Below are positions 24,172 through 33,435 of a DNA stretch of 64,000 nt, in pieces; the stretch's first letter is position 1, and every line of letters starts with the position of its first letter. Location: positions 4,903,910 through 4,967,909 of the forward strand of contig NZ_CP031165.1 in NCBI RefSeq assembly GCF_003344865.1, in the 5' to 3' direction. Both the position numbers and the translations under genes were made by a program. The notes beneath the pieces were generated by a model. It ran no database searches and was not told the DNA's origin. It saw only the letters and a program-made list of their open reading frames with translations. Origin of the DNA: Euzebya pacifica (GTDB lineage Bacteria > Actinomycetota > Nitriliruptoria > Euzebyales > Euzebyaceae).

Positions 24172-25890
24172 TCAGAGGATGAAGTACTTCTGCGTGAGCG
24201 GAAGCTTGTCAGCCGGTTCTGACGTGGCGACCTCACCGTCGACCTGGACCTCGAAGGTCTCGGGGTTGATCGTGATGTCGGCGGTGCGGTCGTTGAGCAC
24301 CATGTCCTGCTTGGACACGGTCCTCGTCCCCTGGACAGCATAGATCTGGCTCTCCAGACCGAGTTCCTCGGGAACGCCGAGTTCGATGGAGGCCTGCGAC
24401 ATGAACGTGGCGCGCGTGGCCGTCATGGCCTTGCCGAACGCCCCGAACATCGGGCGGTAGTAGACCGGCTGGGGGGTCGGCAGCGACGCGTTGGGGTCAC
24501 CCATCAGCGCCCACGCGATCATCCCGCCCTTGACCACGAGCGACGGCTTGGCGGCGAAGTCCGCGAAGTCCCAGAGCACGAGGTCGGCCATCTTGCCCGG
24601 CTCGATCGAGCCGACGACGTGTGCCATCCCCTGCACCCTGGCGGGGTTGATGGTGCACTTCGCCAGGTAGCGAAGGACCCGGAAGTTGTCGTTGCCGGAT
24701 GCGTCCTCGGGGAGCGGGCCCCGCTGGTCCTTCATCTTGCTGGCGGTCTGCATGCACCGCGTGAAGTGCTCGCCGACCCGGCCCATCGCCTGGCTGTCGG
24801 AGGAGTAGATGCTGAGCAGGCCCCAGTCGTGCAGGACGTCCTCGGCAGCGATCGTCTCGGCGCGGATACGGCTTTCGGCGAAGGCCACGTCGGAGGGGAT
24901 CTTGGGGTCGAGGTGGTGACACACCATCAGCATGTCGAGATGCTCGTCGATGGTGTTGACCGTGTAGGGCCGCGTGGGGTTGGTGGAGGAGGGAAGCGCC
25001 CACTGGTACCCGGCCACGGTCATGATGTCGGGGGCGTGTCCCCCGCCGGCACCCTCGGTGTGGAAGGTGTGGATGGCGCGACCGTCGATTGCGTCGATGG
25101 TGTCCTCGACGAAGCCCGACTCATTGAGGGAGTCGGTGTGGACGGCGACCTGGACGTCGTAGTCGTCGGCGACGTGGAGCGCGCACGAGAGCACAGCAGG
25201 GGTGGTGCCCCAGTCCTCATGGCACTTCAGGCCCGCCGCACCGGCGTGGAGCTGCTCGATCAGCGGTGCCTTGCGGGAGCTGTTGCCCTTCGCGAAGACC
25301 CCGATGTTCATCGGGAGGCCCTCGAAGGCCCGAAGCATGTGCTTGATGTTCCACGGGCCGGGGGTGGCCGTGGTGGCGTTGGATCCGCTGGAGGGTCCGG
25401 TGCCGCCACCGAACATCGTGGTCACGCCGATCGACAGGGCGTCGTAGACCTGCTGTGGGCTGATGAAGTGCACATGCGTGTCGACACCTCCGGCGGTGAC
25501 GATCTTGCCCTCACCCGCGATGACATCGGTGCTGGGGCCCACGAGCAGGTTGTGGTCGACGCCGGGCTGGGTGGCGGGGTTGCCCGCCTGTCCGATGCCG
25601 ACGATCTTGCCGTCCTTGATGCCGAGGTCGCCCTTGACGATCCCGACCATCGGGTCCATGACCACGACGTTGGTGATCACGAGGTCCAGCGCACCCTGCT
25701 GGGACGTGAAGCGCGGGTTCTGCCCCATGCCGTCGCGGATGGTCTTGCCACCGCCGAAGACGATCTCCTCGCCCGGGGTGCCGAAGTCCTTCTCGATCTC
25801 GATGACGAGAGAGGTGTCGGCGAGTCGTACCTTGTCGCCGGTCGTCGGGCCGTACAACGATGCGTATTGCTGCCTTGAGATTGATGCCAT
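24172..25890 (-). CDS. ureC: Urease alpha subunit
   Basis: Catalytic subunit of urease, 572 aa, which hydrolyses urea to ammonia and carbamate with a bis-nickel centre. The carbamylated lysine lies in GLKCHEDWG, the first nickel histidines in THVHF, and the flap and catalytic histidine in MVCHHLDP. The segment [16 protein letters not shown] carries further ligands, and an aspartate ligand lies in [12 protein letters not shown]. The residue after the carbamylated lysine is cysteine where many enzymes have isoleucine. The full length matches the family. It follows ureB by 64 bp and works with UreA and UreB. Confidence 0.97.
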   Translation of the reverse strand: MASISRQQYASLYGPTTGDKVRLADTSLVIEIEKDFGTPGEEIVFGGGKTIRDGMGQNPRFTSQQGALDLVITNVVVMDPMVGIVKGDLGIKDGKIVGIGQAGNPATQPGVDHNLLVGPSTDVIAGEGKIVTAGGVDTHVHFISPQQVYDALSIGVTTMFGGGTGPSSGSNATTATPGPWNIKHMLRAFEGLPMNIGVFAKGNSSRKAPLIEQLHAGAAGLKCHEDWGTTPAVLSCALHVADDYDVQVAVHTDSLNESGFVEDTIDAIDGRAIHTFHTEGAGGGHAPDIMTVAGYQWALPSSTNPTRPYTVNTIDEHLDMLMVCHHLDPKIPSDVAFAESRIRAETIAAEDVLHDWGLLSIYSSDSQAMGRVGEHFTRCMQTASKMKDQRGPLPEDASGNDNFRVLRYLAKCTINPARVQGMAHVVGSIEPGKMADLVLWDFADFAAKPSLVVKGGMIAWALMGDPNASLPTPQPVYYRPMFGAFGKAMTATRATFMSQASIELGVPEELGLESQIYAVQGTRTVSKQDMVLNDRTADITINPETFEVQVDGEVATSEPADKLPLTQKYFIL

Positions 25891-25954
25891 GGCGGCACGT
25901 TCCTTTCAGTTGGTCTTCGTCACCCGTCGAGGGCGTTCAACCCCCTTGGCGTTA

Positions 25955-26329
25955 TCAGCCCTCGGCGCCGCCGAAGCCCTGGTCCTTCGCCGCCTGCATG
26001 GCCTGACGGCGAACCCGCTGGGAGTCCAGCGAACCGCTGACCAGCCCAGCGAAGCCGTGGACTCGACGGGTACCGCCCAGCGCCACCAACGTCACCTCGG
26101 CGTCGCTGCCCGGTTCGAAGCGGATAGCCGTTCCCGCCGGGATGTCGAGGCGGAAGCCGAGTGCCTTGTTGCGGTCGAACTCGAGCGCCTTGTTGGCCTC
26201 GAAGAAGTGATAGTGGGACCCGACCTGGACCGGGCGGTCGCCGGTGTTGGTCACGAAAAGCGTCACGGTCTCACGATCGGCGTTCAGGTCGATGTCGCCG
26301 TCCGCGGGAATGATCTCGCCTGCAGTCAC
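25955..26329 (-). CDS. ureB: Urease beta subunit
   Basis: Structural beta subunit of urease, 124 aa from a GTG start that overlaps the ureA stop by 4 bp (GTGA) and has GGAGG upstream. The sequence begins [20 protein letters not shown] and contains the family strand [28 protein letters not shown] and [21 protein letters not shown]. The C-terminal tail, about residues 95-124, is a longer basic segment ending GFGGAEG. It forms the (UreABC)3 assembly with UreA and UreC. A longer upstream frame is a shadow of ureA. Confidence 0.93.
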   Translation of the reverse strand: MTAGEIIPADGDIDLNADRETVTLFVTNTGDRPVQVGSHYHFFEANKALEFDRNKALGFRLDIPAGTAIRFEPGSDAEVTLVALGGTRRVHGFAGLVSGSLDSQRVRRQAMQAAKDQGFGGAEG

Positions 26330-26643
26330 TTGTTGCCTCCTGGCTGAATAGGGTCGTGGACCGAAACGAGCTTCGTGCCGTCCGGGAACGTGCACTCGAC
26401 CTGCACCACGTGAACGTTCTCGGCGACGCCCTCCATGCACTCCTCGACGGAGACGACTTCTCGCCCGTAGGACATCAGTTCCGCCACCGTCCGGCCGTCG
26501 CGAGCGCCCTCGAGGATCTCGTCGCAGATGATCGCGATCGCCTCGGAGGAGTTGAGCTTGGTGCCCCTGTCGCGTCGGCGACGCGCAAGCTGGGACACAT
26601 GGAAGATCAGGAGGTGATCCATCTCCCGTGGAGCGAGTTTCAT
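26326..26643 (-). CDS. ureA: Urease gamma subunit
   Basis: Gamma subunit of urease, 105 aa, near the usual 100. It starts [20 protein letters not shown] and continues with [35 protein letters not shown], the diagnostic helices, and the end [20 protein letters not shown]. It is the first structural gene of the operon, 133 bp downstream of the MFS transporter, and overlaps ureB. Separate ureA and ureB genes match the usual bacterial three-subunit form. Confidence 0.95.
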   Translation of the reverse strand: MKLAPREMDHLLIFHVSQLARRRRDRGTKLNSSEAIAIICDEILEGARDGRTVAELMSYGREVVSVEECMEGVAENVHVVQVECTFPDGTKLVSVHDPIQPGGNK

Positions 26644-26776
26644 TGTGCCTTCTTTCCTTCGCTGGTGATTCCGGTTCGTGGTCCGGTCGGAACGTCGACT
26701 GTGGCTGGCGGTCGCGCGGGCAGGACCGTACTTCGACCGCGGTCACGACGGGTCGGAGCCGTGGTGTGTCCTGGAC

Positions 26777-28255
26777 CTAGCGATGATCCGACTTCGCCCG
26801 GCTGCCCACGACGTCGCGAGCGTCGACCTCTGCGTTCTCGATCAGCCCGTTCGTGCCCGGGTCGACCGGGCCGACCTCGTCGATGATCTGCTCCGGTCGG
26901 AAGGTCGGCTTCTTGAGCGTCGCGACCAGCACGGCCGAGACGGCGATCAGGCCGATCGCCCAGTAGTAGGCGTTGATGTACCCCGTGGCATCGCTGTACA
27001 CGAGCGCGGTGATCTGCGGACCGATCACGAGCGACAGACCCCAGCCGTAGTACACGACCCCATAGTTCGCCCCGTACTGCTTCAGCCCGAAGTAGTCCGC
27101 CACGATTGACGGCGTGACGCTGAGTGCCGCGCCGTAGAGGGCGCACGCAGCGAGCGTGCCGAACGCGATGGCTGCGGGCGTCTCGTACTGAGTCAGCGCG
27201 AGCATGTTCACTGCCGACAGCGCATGCATGATCAGGTAGGTCCGCTTGCGACCGAGGAAGTCCGACACGATACCGCCGGAGGCCCTGCCGGAGGCGTTGG
27301 TGATGCCGACGAGCGGCACCATCAGCGGTAGGAGCGTCGCGATCGTCCCGCCGTATTCCCCCGACAGGCCCCCGACGGTCTGCTCGGAGAGGATCGACGT
27401 GACGTTGGAGATGACCAGGGCGCCAGCGGAGCAGTAGAGCGCGTAGATGGACAGCAACTGCCACGCCTGAGGGGTGCGCATGGTCGTCCAGACCGAAACG
27501 CTGGCCGACTTCTTCTGGGTCTCGCGAAGTTCCTTGCCCTTGGCGGCGACCATTTCGGGAGCCACGTACCCGGAAGGAGGGTCGACGACCGACAGCGCAC
27601 ACGGAATGCCGATGGCGAGGATCAGCAGTCCCATGATAAGGAACGAGGCCTGCATCCCGTCGGCGATCAGGGCCGTGGACTCCACCGTGCTCAGGAGCTC
27701 ACCGGCTGCGTTGCGAGCCGCGTCCGGCACGTTGCGGTTCAGCAGCCAGACCTCCAGGGGGCCGAGCCACAGGGCCCCGAGACCGAATCCAGCGACCACG
27801 ATCCCGTTGATCATCCCCTTGCGGCCCGCGGGAAACCACTTCATTGCGGCTGGTCGTGGGCACGCGTAGACCGCGGCAAGGCCTGCGCCGATGACGAGCC
27901 CGAAGGTGACGTACATGAGGGTCGGGTTCTGCACCGCGAAGCCGGAAAGGATCGTGCCACCTCCCACCATCAGCACACCGCCGAGCATCACCCAACGCGG
28001 CCCGATCCGGTCCTGAAGCGCACCCGTCAGGATGAGGAGCGCGGCGAACACCATGCCCCCGATCGAGTACGGGGTGGCCAGCGCGGACTCGGTCCACAAC
28101 GGCTCCCCGCCGGCATCGACCATGGGCTTCAGGTAGTCCTTCAGGTTGCTCCACGTGTAGAGGATTCCCACGCTGAAGTTGGACAGAAGGCCAGCGACGA
28201 GGACGACGTACCCGCGTCGGGGGACCTTTCCCGTCATGGTGTGGCTGCTGGACAT
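26777..28255 (-). CDS. MFS transporter of the oxalate/formate antiporter (OFA) family
   Basis: Twelve-helix carrier of 492 aa. The N-terminus RGYVVLVAGLLSNFSVGILYTWS is typical of the OFA family, the helix 2-3 loop reads GALQDRIGPRWVMLGG, and helix 4-5 includes YACPRPAAMKWFPAGRKGMINGIVVAGFGLGA, a family signature. The C-terminal tail is acidic. The gene heads the urease operon, so its substrate may be a nitrogen compound or an organic anion linked to urea release (for example a ureide-derived acid). This is inference. The 440-bp upstream region holds the suspected GntR sites. Confidence 0.8.
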   Translation of the reverse strand: MSSSHTMTGKVPRRGYVVLVAGLLSNFSVGILYTWSNLKDYLKPMVDAGGEPLWTESALATPYSIGGMVFAALLILTGALQDRIGPRWVMLGGVLMVGGGTILSGFAVQNPTLMYVTFGLVIGAGLAAVYACPRPAAMKWFPAGRKGMINGIVVAGFGLGALWLGPLEVWLLNRNVPDAARNAAGELLSTVESTALIADGMQASFLIMGLLILAIGIPCALSVVDPPSGYVAPEMVAAKGKELRETQKKSASVSVWTTMRTPQAWQLLSIYALYCSAGALVISNVTSILSEQTVGGLSGEYGGTIATLLPLMVPLVGITNASGRASGGIVSDFLGRKRTYLIMHALSAVNMLALTQYETPAAIAFGTLAACALYGAALSVTPSIVADYFGLKQYGANYGVVYYGWGLSLVIGPQITALVYSDATGYINAYYWAIGLIAVSAVLVATLKKPTFRPEQIIDEVGPVDPGTNGLIENAEVDARDVVGSRAKSDHR

Positions 28256-28341
28256 TGGAGCTCCCTTGGTCGGCGGATGCCTCCTGGGACACCCGCTCTG
28301 TCGGCGAATCCGGGGCCCGGCGGGGCCACATGGATCAGCAC

Positions 28342-28359
28342 TGTATACACTGTCTACAC
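28342..28359 (-). promoter_or_regulatory. Tandem TGTNTACA operators upstream of the urease operon
   Basis: TGTATACA at 28342-28349, a perfect 8-bp palindrome, and TGTCTACA at 28351-28358, nine bases apart. They lie about 90-105 bp upstream of the MFS start. TGT-N-TACA palindromes suit FCD-type GntR regulators. The second copy extends to GTCTACAC, whose reverse complement GTGTAGAC is found before the gntR gene at 18946-18953. A further CAGTG inverted pair follows at about 28357-28370. Confidence 0.5.
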
Positions 28360-28694
28360 TGGCGACAGTGGACGCTACTGCATCAAATGTTCATGCGCCA
28401 GCACTATTCGACGGAGATGACCAGCGGACTGCTGGAATCCGTCGATCGCGCCGCCCTCCGGGCACTCGACGTCCCTCCAGGGGGCACTGGCCACCCTTGA
28501 CGACCCCAGACCCTCCGGGGATCTCCACGCCGGTACCCGCTCGATTGTTGGACCGGCTCCAGAGTCCTACTCAGGAAGCTGCTGATTGGCCTGGATTTCG
28601 TGGTCTCCCTGTACCGGCGGCGACTCGGCTGTTCCGCCGGTTCACCCCTTCGCACTGCAGTGGCTGTGACGGCCAGCCGATGAGGCCAGAGAAC
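28360..28694. other. Intergenic stretch between the urease operon and the split surface-protein gene
   Basis: About 330 bp with short open frames only. It should hold part of the promoter of the urease operon (minus) and that of the surface-protein gene (plus). No further repeat, hairpin or gene was recognised. Confidence 0.4.
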
Positions 28695-28839
28695 ATGACA
28701 CCCCGTAGGCTCGGGCGGATGCGCAGGTTGTTGGCCATTTCACTCGTAGCCGTTCTTGTGCTGCCCTTCGGGTCCGTTGCGGTGGCACAGCCAGACGGAG
28801 ATCCGGCGACCACGAACCGTCTGGCGCTGCCGGGCACAC
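28695..28839 (+). pseudogene. 5' part of a cell-wall-binding-repeat protein gene, split by an insertion
   Basis: Encodes a signal peptide (RMRRLLAISLVAVLVLPFG, ending AVAQ) and the first residues of the mature protein (PDGDPATTNRLALPGT), where the frame is cut by the IS256-type element. Joining base 28839 to base 31563, after removing one copy of the 9-bp duplication, restores one open frame of 519 codons with the part at 31563-32977. Two ATGs are possible (28695 with a GAGGCCAGAG-like leader, and 28719). The protein would be secreted and attached to the envelope. Without excision it cannot be made. Confidence 0.8.
28831..28839. repeat. Left 9-bp target duplication of the IS256-type element
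   Basis: CGGGCACAC, repeated exactly at 31554-31562 on the far side of the element. Eight- to nine-base duplications are the norm for the IS256 family. Confidence 0.85.
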
Positions 28840-28898
28840 GGCTGAGTCCCGTGAGGTGGTGGAAGTAGAAGGTCACCGTTCGTGAAGTTGTTGGCAGG

Positions 28899-29900
28899 CT
28901 ATGCCGCGGTGGTGGTGGCTGTCACCTCGATGGTGGTGTCGGCGGCGATGGTCTTCATGGATTCCTCGGAGAAGTAGCTGCGTTCGGCGACTTGCCATTC
29001 GTCGTGCTGCTCGAGCAGGACGGCGCCGATGAGGCGGATGATGGAGTTGTCGTCGGGGAAGATGCCCACCACGTTGGACCGGCGCTTGATCTCCTTGTTG
29101 ACCCGTTCCAGCGGATTGGTTGACCACACCCTGCGCCAGTGGGTCCTGGGGAACGCCGCGAACGCGGTGAGATCGGGTTCGGCGTCAAGCAGCATCTGGG
29201 CCGCGGCGGGGAACCGGTCGGTGAGCATGTCGGCGACGGCGCGGAGCTGGGCGGTGACGGCGGCCTGGTCGGGCTGGGCGTAGATGGTGCGGATCATGGC
29301 GGTGACCATCTCGCCGTGGGCCTTGCCGACCCGGGCCAGGACGTTGCGGTTGAAGTGGACCCGACAACGCTGCCACGCCGCGCCCTGCAGGTGCCGGCGG
29401 ATGGCGGCCTTCAACCCTTCGTGGGCGTCGGAGATGACCAGCTGCACACCACCGAGTCCGCGGGTCTTCAAGCTCCTGAGGAAGGCACCCCAGAACGCTT
29501 CGTCCTCGCTGTCGCCCACGTCCAGCCCGAGGACTTCGCGGGTGCCGTCAGCGGCGACGCCGAACGCCACGACGATGGCGCGCGACACGACGTGGCGGCC
29601 GACGCGGCCCTTGACGTAGGTGGCGTCGCAGAACACGTAGGGGAAGTCGGTGTGGGCCAGGGTGCGGGCTCGGAACGCCTCGACGTGCCCGTCGATCTCC
29701 TTGCAGATCCGCGACACCGTCGATTTCGACACGCCCGAGTCCACGCCGAGTGCCTTGACGAGGTCGTCGACCTTGCGGGTGGAGGTGCCCTTGACGTAGG
29801 CGGTCATGATCACCGCCCACAGGGCCTGGTCCACCCGGCGGCGCGGCTCCAGCAGCGACGGGTAGAAGTTGCCGGCCCGAACCTTGGGGATCGCCAGCTC
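28899..29900 (-). pseudogene. IS256-type transposase, C-terminal part
   Basis: Contains the major part of a mutator-family transposase: ELAIPKVRAGNFYPSLLEPR at the cut edge, then RKVDDLVKALG, the first catalytic aspartate in YVFCDATYVKGR, the second in VQLVISDAHEGLKAAI, the C/H-bearing QRCRVHFNRN, and the catalytic glutamate in NPLERVNKEIKRR. The N-terminal 77 codons lie at 31213-31444 beyond the nested IS3 element. Removing that element and one GCTC copy gives a continuous 409-aa frame. Until then the enzyme is inactive unless this part is expressed alone. Confidence 0.9.
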
Positions 29901-29950
29901 TGAACCGCACCGGGTCTGCCGGAGGCTCCAGTCCTTGAGAGGATGGAGTC

Positions 29951-30274
29951 ATGAGCAAGCGATCAGGTCCGTACCCAGAGTCGGTGCGGGAGGAAGCGGT
30001 GAGGCTGTTTCGAGCCCACCGCGCGGAGTACGACTCGGAGTGGGCGGCGATGAAGTCGATCGCTGCCAAGTTCGGCGCGACGGCTGAGACGGTGCGGCTG
30101 TGGGTCCGCCAGGCCGATGTCGATGACGGTGTCGTTGATGGTGTGTCGAGGGAGGAACGGCAACGCATCAAGGAACTGGAACGGGAGAACCGTGAGCTCC
30201 GCCGGGCCAACGAAATCCTCAAGGCAGCATCGGTTTTCTTTGCAGCGGAGCTCGACCCGCGACCGAAGCGATGA
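29951..30274 (+). CDS. IS3-family transposase OrfA
   Basis: A 107-residue DNA-binding protein of IS3 elements. The N-terminal helix-turn-helix comprises PESVREEAVRLFRAHRAEYD and IAAKFGATAETVRLWVRQAD. The second half is a leucine-zipper-like coiled coil (RIKELERENRELRRANEILK) for oligomerisation. It ends four bases into orfB, which is in the -1 frame. A T-rich run, GGTTTTC at about 30229-30235, precedes the overlap and could serve as the slippery site for programmed frameshifting to an OrfAB fusion. Confidence 0.92.
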   Translation: MSKRSGPYPESVREEAVRLFRAHRAEYDSEWAAMKSIAAKFGATAETVRLWVRQADVDDGVVDGVSREERQRIKELERENRELRRANEILKAASVFFAAELDPRPKR

Positions 30275-31182
30275 TCGCCTTCATCGATGCCCACCGGCAC
30301 CGCGTCACCACCGACGGGATGGTGTGGGGAGTCGAGCCGATCTGTGCGCAGCTGCAGATCGCCCCCTCCACCTACTACGCCCACGCCACCAAGGCCCCCT
30401 CGGCCCGTCAGGTCCGCGACGCACAGCTGTCTGCTGACATCCGACGGGTCCACGCCGAGCACTACGGCGTCTACGGCGTCCGCAAGGTCTGGCTGCAGTT
30501 GAACCGCGAGGGCATCGCGGTGGCCCGCTGCACCGTGCAACGGCTGATGGCAGACCTGGGACTGCGTGGCGTCCGGCGTGGCGGCTGGAAGACGACCACG
30601 ATCCCTGATCCTGCCGCGGCTGATCGTCAGGACCTGGTGGACCGCGACTTCACCGCCGAGTCACCCAACGAGCTGTGGGTCGCTGACTTGACCTACATCC
30701 GGCTGATCACCGGCGCGTTCGTGTATGCCGCGTTCGTCATCGACGTGTTCTCCCGCGCGATCGTGGGCTGGCAGGTCGCCACCACGATGCACACCGACAT
30801 CGCCATCGATGCCCTTGATGCCGCGGTTGCCCGTCGTGCTGACGTGGCCGGCGTGGTCGTTCACACCGACCGCGGGTCGCAATATGTCGCGGTGCGCTAC
30901 ACCGAGCGGCTGGCCGAAGCTGGCGCGGTTGCATCGGTTGGATCTCGCGGCGATTCCTACGACAACGCCCTGGCCGAGACCACCATCGGGTTGGTCAAGA
31001 CCGAGCTGATCCACCGCCACCGGTGGCGCTCCGCCGCCGACGTGGAGTTCGCCCTCCTCACCTACGTGGAGTGGTTCAACACCCGGCGGCTGCACCACCG
31101 CCTCGGTGGCATCCCGCCCGCAGAGTTCGAAGCCGCCTACTACGCTGACCGTGGCCAACTAGAACTGGCACTACCCAACTGA
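30271..31182 (+). CDS. IS3-family transposase OrfB (DDE integrase core)
   Basis: Catalytic part of the IS3 transposase, 303 aa. The HTH_21-like region (YGVYGVRKVWLQLNREGIAV) precedes the rve integrase core with the DDE triad: D in NELWVADLTYIRL, D in VVVHTDRGSQY and E in DNALAETTIGLVKTEL. The sequence ends with YVEWFNTRRLHHRLGGIPPAEFE, the family tail. The active enzyme is expected to be the OrfAB fusion made by -1 frameshifting; the orfB frame stays open upstream of the overlap as required. Confidence 0.93.
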   Translation: MIAFIDAHRHRVTTDGMVWGVEPICAQLQIAPSTYYAHATKAPSARQVRDAQLSADIRRVHAEHYGVYGVRKVWLQLNREGIAVARCTVQRLMADLGLRGVRRGGWKTTTIPDPAAADRQDLVDRDFTAESPNELWVADLTYIRLITGAFVYAAFVIDVFSRAIVGWQVATTMHTDIAIDALDAAVARRADVAGVVVHTDRGSQYVAVRYTERLAEAGAVASVGSRGDSYDNALAETTIGLVKTELIHRHRWRSAADVEFALLTYVEWFNTRRLHHRLGGIPPAEFEAAYYADRGQLELALPN

Positions 31183-31212
31183 GCGAGCCTCCGAAGAAGC
31201 CGGTGCGGTTCA

Positions 31213-31444
31213 GCTCCACATCACCAGCCGGTGTTGACAGGGTCCGGGGTGGCCGGTGGCCGTTGCGCTGCCCCGTCCGGTCATCGGTGCGCTCGTGCAG
31301 CGCCGCCCCGATTGAGGCGGTCAGCTCTTCCTCGATCAGTGTCTGCAACGCGTTCTGGAGCAGATCACGAAACAGGCTGCGGTGCTCCTCGGTCAGCAGG
31401 TTCGTCGCAGCGTCGGTCAGCAGGTCATTATCAATGTCGGCCAT
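31213..31444 (-). pseudogene. IS256-type transposase, N-terminal part
   Basis: Begins ATG (31444) with AAAGGGG upstream and encodes MADIDNDLLTDAATNLLTEE, the amphipathic RDLLQNALQTLIEEELTASIG and NGHRPPRTLSTPAGDVEL, where the IS3 element interrupts it. The missing remainder is at 28899-29900. The rejoined reading frame passes through GDVEL-AIPKV without a shift, which supports the assigned IS3 borders and 4-bp duplication. Confidence 0.88.
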
Positions 31445-31553
31445 CGTGTGGCCCCTTTCGAGAGATCCGTGGAAAGACCTCACGAACAGTCACACGGTGG
31501 CCAACACCGTCTGGGGAACCAACTCCGACTTACACCTGTTGCCGGGACTCAAA

Positions 31554-31562
31554 CGGGCACAC
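31554..31562. repeat. Right 9-bp target duplication of the IS256-type element
   Basis: CGGGCACAC, the second copy of the duplication at 28831-28839. Removing one copy plus the element restores the surface-protein reading frame exactly. Confidence 0.85.
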
Positions 31563-32977
31563 CAATCGAGGCGGCGGTAGCTGTGTCATCGCATCGGTTT
31601 CCTGACCGCGCCGACGCTGTCGTGCTCGCCACCACTTCGGGTTTCGCCGACAGCTTGGCAGCAGCACCACTTCTCGGATCCGCACCCCTGCTGTTCACCC
31701 CGCCGGACGCGCCCCTCCCGGACGTGACGGCCGCCGAGATCGATCGCGTCCTCGCGCCCGGCGACGAGGTGTTCATCCTGGGTGGCGAGTCGGCGGTGCC
31801 GGCCGAGGTGGAGTTGGCCTTGGATGGCTATGAGGTCGTTCGACTGGCCGGACGCGACCGGATCGAAACGGCCATTGCGGTCGCAACCGCAGTGGCGGAC
31901 CAGTCCGGTGCCGGCGCTGTCGTCGCGGTCGCAAGGGCATTCGGTGACGGCTCTGCGGGTTGGGCAGATTCCATCACCGCCTCCGGCTGGGCTGCCGATA
32001 CCGGCACGCCGCTCGTGCTGACACCGACCGGTGAGCTGGACGGCCGTGTGTCCGCCCTTCTGGACGACCTCGACACCGCCGTCACGATCGTGCTTGGCGG
32101 CCCTGCTGCGGTGTCGGATGCGGTGGCTGCCGAACTACCGGCCCCCCGTCGCATTGCAGGCCCTGACAGGGCCGCAACGGCAGCAGCGGTCGCGACCGAG
32201 CTGTGGCCATCCACCCAGAACGTGGTCGTCCTCAACGGCTACCAGGACGACGGCTGGACGCTTGGGCTCCCAGCCGCTGGGTTGTCGGCCGACTTCGACG
32301 CGCCCATTCTGCTCGTGGACTCCGACCGGCTCCCGGACTCCACACGGGCACTCGTGGGTGAGGGCTGCGGCTCTGGGACGGCACAAGTCGAGACAACCGT
32401 GATCGGGACGACAGCTCTCATCAGCGAAGCCGTGGCTGCCGAGATGGACCGGCAGGATGGAGGACCGTGCCCTGCGCCAGCCCCAGTTCTGATTACGAGC
32501 GATGGAGCTGTGGGCGGGGTCCAGTTGACCAGCGATGGCAGGCAGGCGGTGGCCACCTTCACGGAGCTGTTCGGACCACCCACGACGATCAGCGATGACC
32601 GGCGGCCCTTCTGTGGCTCGAACAGCTTGGGCCCGGCCGGAGGGCAGATCTACGTCTGGGCGTCACTCGTCATCTTCGTCGTCGATGTCGAGGGCAAGGG
32701 GCACGAGGTGTTCTGGGGCGGGTTCTTCAACAGTCCCGACAGCTATGGCGCTCCGGCACCGCCGGATCTCGGACTGGAGACCGACCGGGGCTTGGGAATG
32801 GGCGCGACGAACGCAGAGGTGAGGCAGCTGTACCCAGACGCCTCGTTCTCCCCGGCAGATGGTGGTGTTCCGGGTGCGACTTGGACGCTTGGACCGCAGC
32901 TCCAGGCCGGTGCGAGCGGCAATGGAGACAGCGACACCGTCCAGTTCTTCGGATTCGGGTCGAACTGCGGCGAGTAG
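31563..32977 (+). pseudogene. 3' part of the split cell-wall-binding-repeat protein
   Basis: Three cell-wall-binding repeats (CWB2 type) follow one another. The first starts IEAAVAVSSHRFPDRADAVV and includes DEVFILGGESAVPAEVEL; the second starts after RLAGRDRIETA and includes VTIVLGGPAAVSDAVA; the third starts after RIAGPDRAATA. A C-terminal domain of about 160 residues with four cysteines (QLTSDGRQAVATFTELFGPP onward to GFGSNCGE) is not recognised. The repeats should bind polymers of the cell wall, so the intact protein would be a secreted envelope protein. The signal peptide lies across the insertion at 28695-28839. Confidence 0.82.
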
Positions 32978-33050
32978 CCAAAGGCACTCACTAGCCCTGG
33001 CGCGGACACCTTCGCAGAGCCTTGCCCAGGGCATTTGACCTGTGGGGTCC

Positions 33051-33096
33051 AAGGAGGCCGGTCGAGGCATCGAACCCCGGACCTATTCATTGCGAG
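33051..33096 (-). repeat. Degenerate 3' end of tRNA-Thr (third att-like copy)
   Basis: A 23-bp stretch at 33069-33091 is identical to the T-arm/anticodon-stem part of the tRNA-Thr at 58993-59068 (ATCGAACCCCGGACCTATTC and three more bases), with imperfect similarity on both sides. It has the same orientation as the tRNA gene and the perfect 47-bp copy at 45791. It could be an older attachment-site remnant. It cannot fold into a tRNA. Confidence 0.6.
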
Positions 33097-33107
33097 GTAT
33101 GTCGGTC

Positions 33108-33435
33108 TCAGCGGTGTGCTGACCTGCGGTTTCGCTGATGAGCGAGGAGCAGTGCGGACAAAGTTATCGGCTGCGGAACCTGCTCAGACGCTGACGCCTT
33201 CAGGCCCGCTTCTGCGAGATCCCTCAGCCGTCCGAAGGGTTCATAACCCTCCTGGCGGAAGAAGCCGGGATGCGTCTGACGCACAGTGGCTTCGAAGTCG
33301 GAACCGACGAGGAGGACCTCTATATGGGTGTCGGCCTCGTACAGCGCCTCGCTGCGGTGGTAGGCGGTGACGGCGTCCTCCACCGGGTGCTCGTCGAAGC
33401 TGAGCAGGCGACCGTGGTGGTGGTCGAAGACCAGT
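33108..33435 (-). pseudogene. Gene tail of unknown family
   Basis: An open minus-strand frame that looks coding (ELVFDHHHGRLLSFDEHPVE, then TAYHRSEALYEADTHIEVLL and TVRQTHPGFFRQEGYEPFGR) and ends at a stop at 33108. It has no start: the 5' side is replaced by the AhpD-like fragment at 33436. It is probably the 3' end of a lost gene. The family was not recognised. Confidence 0.45.

Larger units (their letters stand above)
29901..31212 (+). mobile_element. IS3-family insertion sequence nested in the IS256-type element
   Basis: 1,312 bp with terminal inverted repeats beginning TGAACCGCACCGG at both tips (the left and right ends differ in the following few bases, then share GGAGGCTC). It is flanked by the tetranucleotide GCTC (29897-29900 and 31213-31216), the expected 3-5 base duplication. 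It carries the two overlapping frames orfA and orfB typical of IS3, in the orientation opposite to the host transposase. All parts look intact, so it may still be active. Confidence 0.92.
28840..31553 (-). mobile_element. IS256-family insertion sequence, itself interrupted by an IS3-family element
   Basis: The element runs between 9-bp duplications CGGGCACAC. Its ends share TGAGTCCCG a few bases in from each tip as inverted repeats, and GTTCGTGA recurs further in at both ends. Without the nested IS3 element and its duplicated tetranucleotide it is 1,398 bp, normal for the family. It encodes one mutator-type transposase on the minus strand, now cut in two. It disrupts a surface-protein gene, so the insertion is probably recent enough for the reading frames to stay intact. 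Confidence 0.9.

Noticed and set aside
33069-33096. Another tRNA gene near 33.07 kb
   Set aside because: Only a partial T-arm and anticodon-stem match; no cloverleaf can form.
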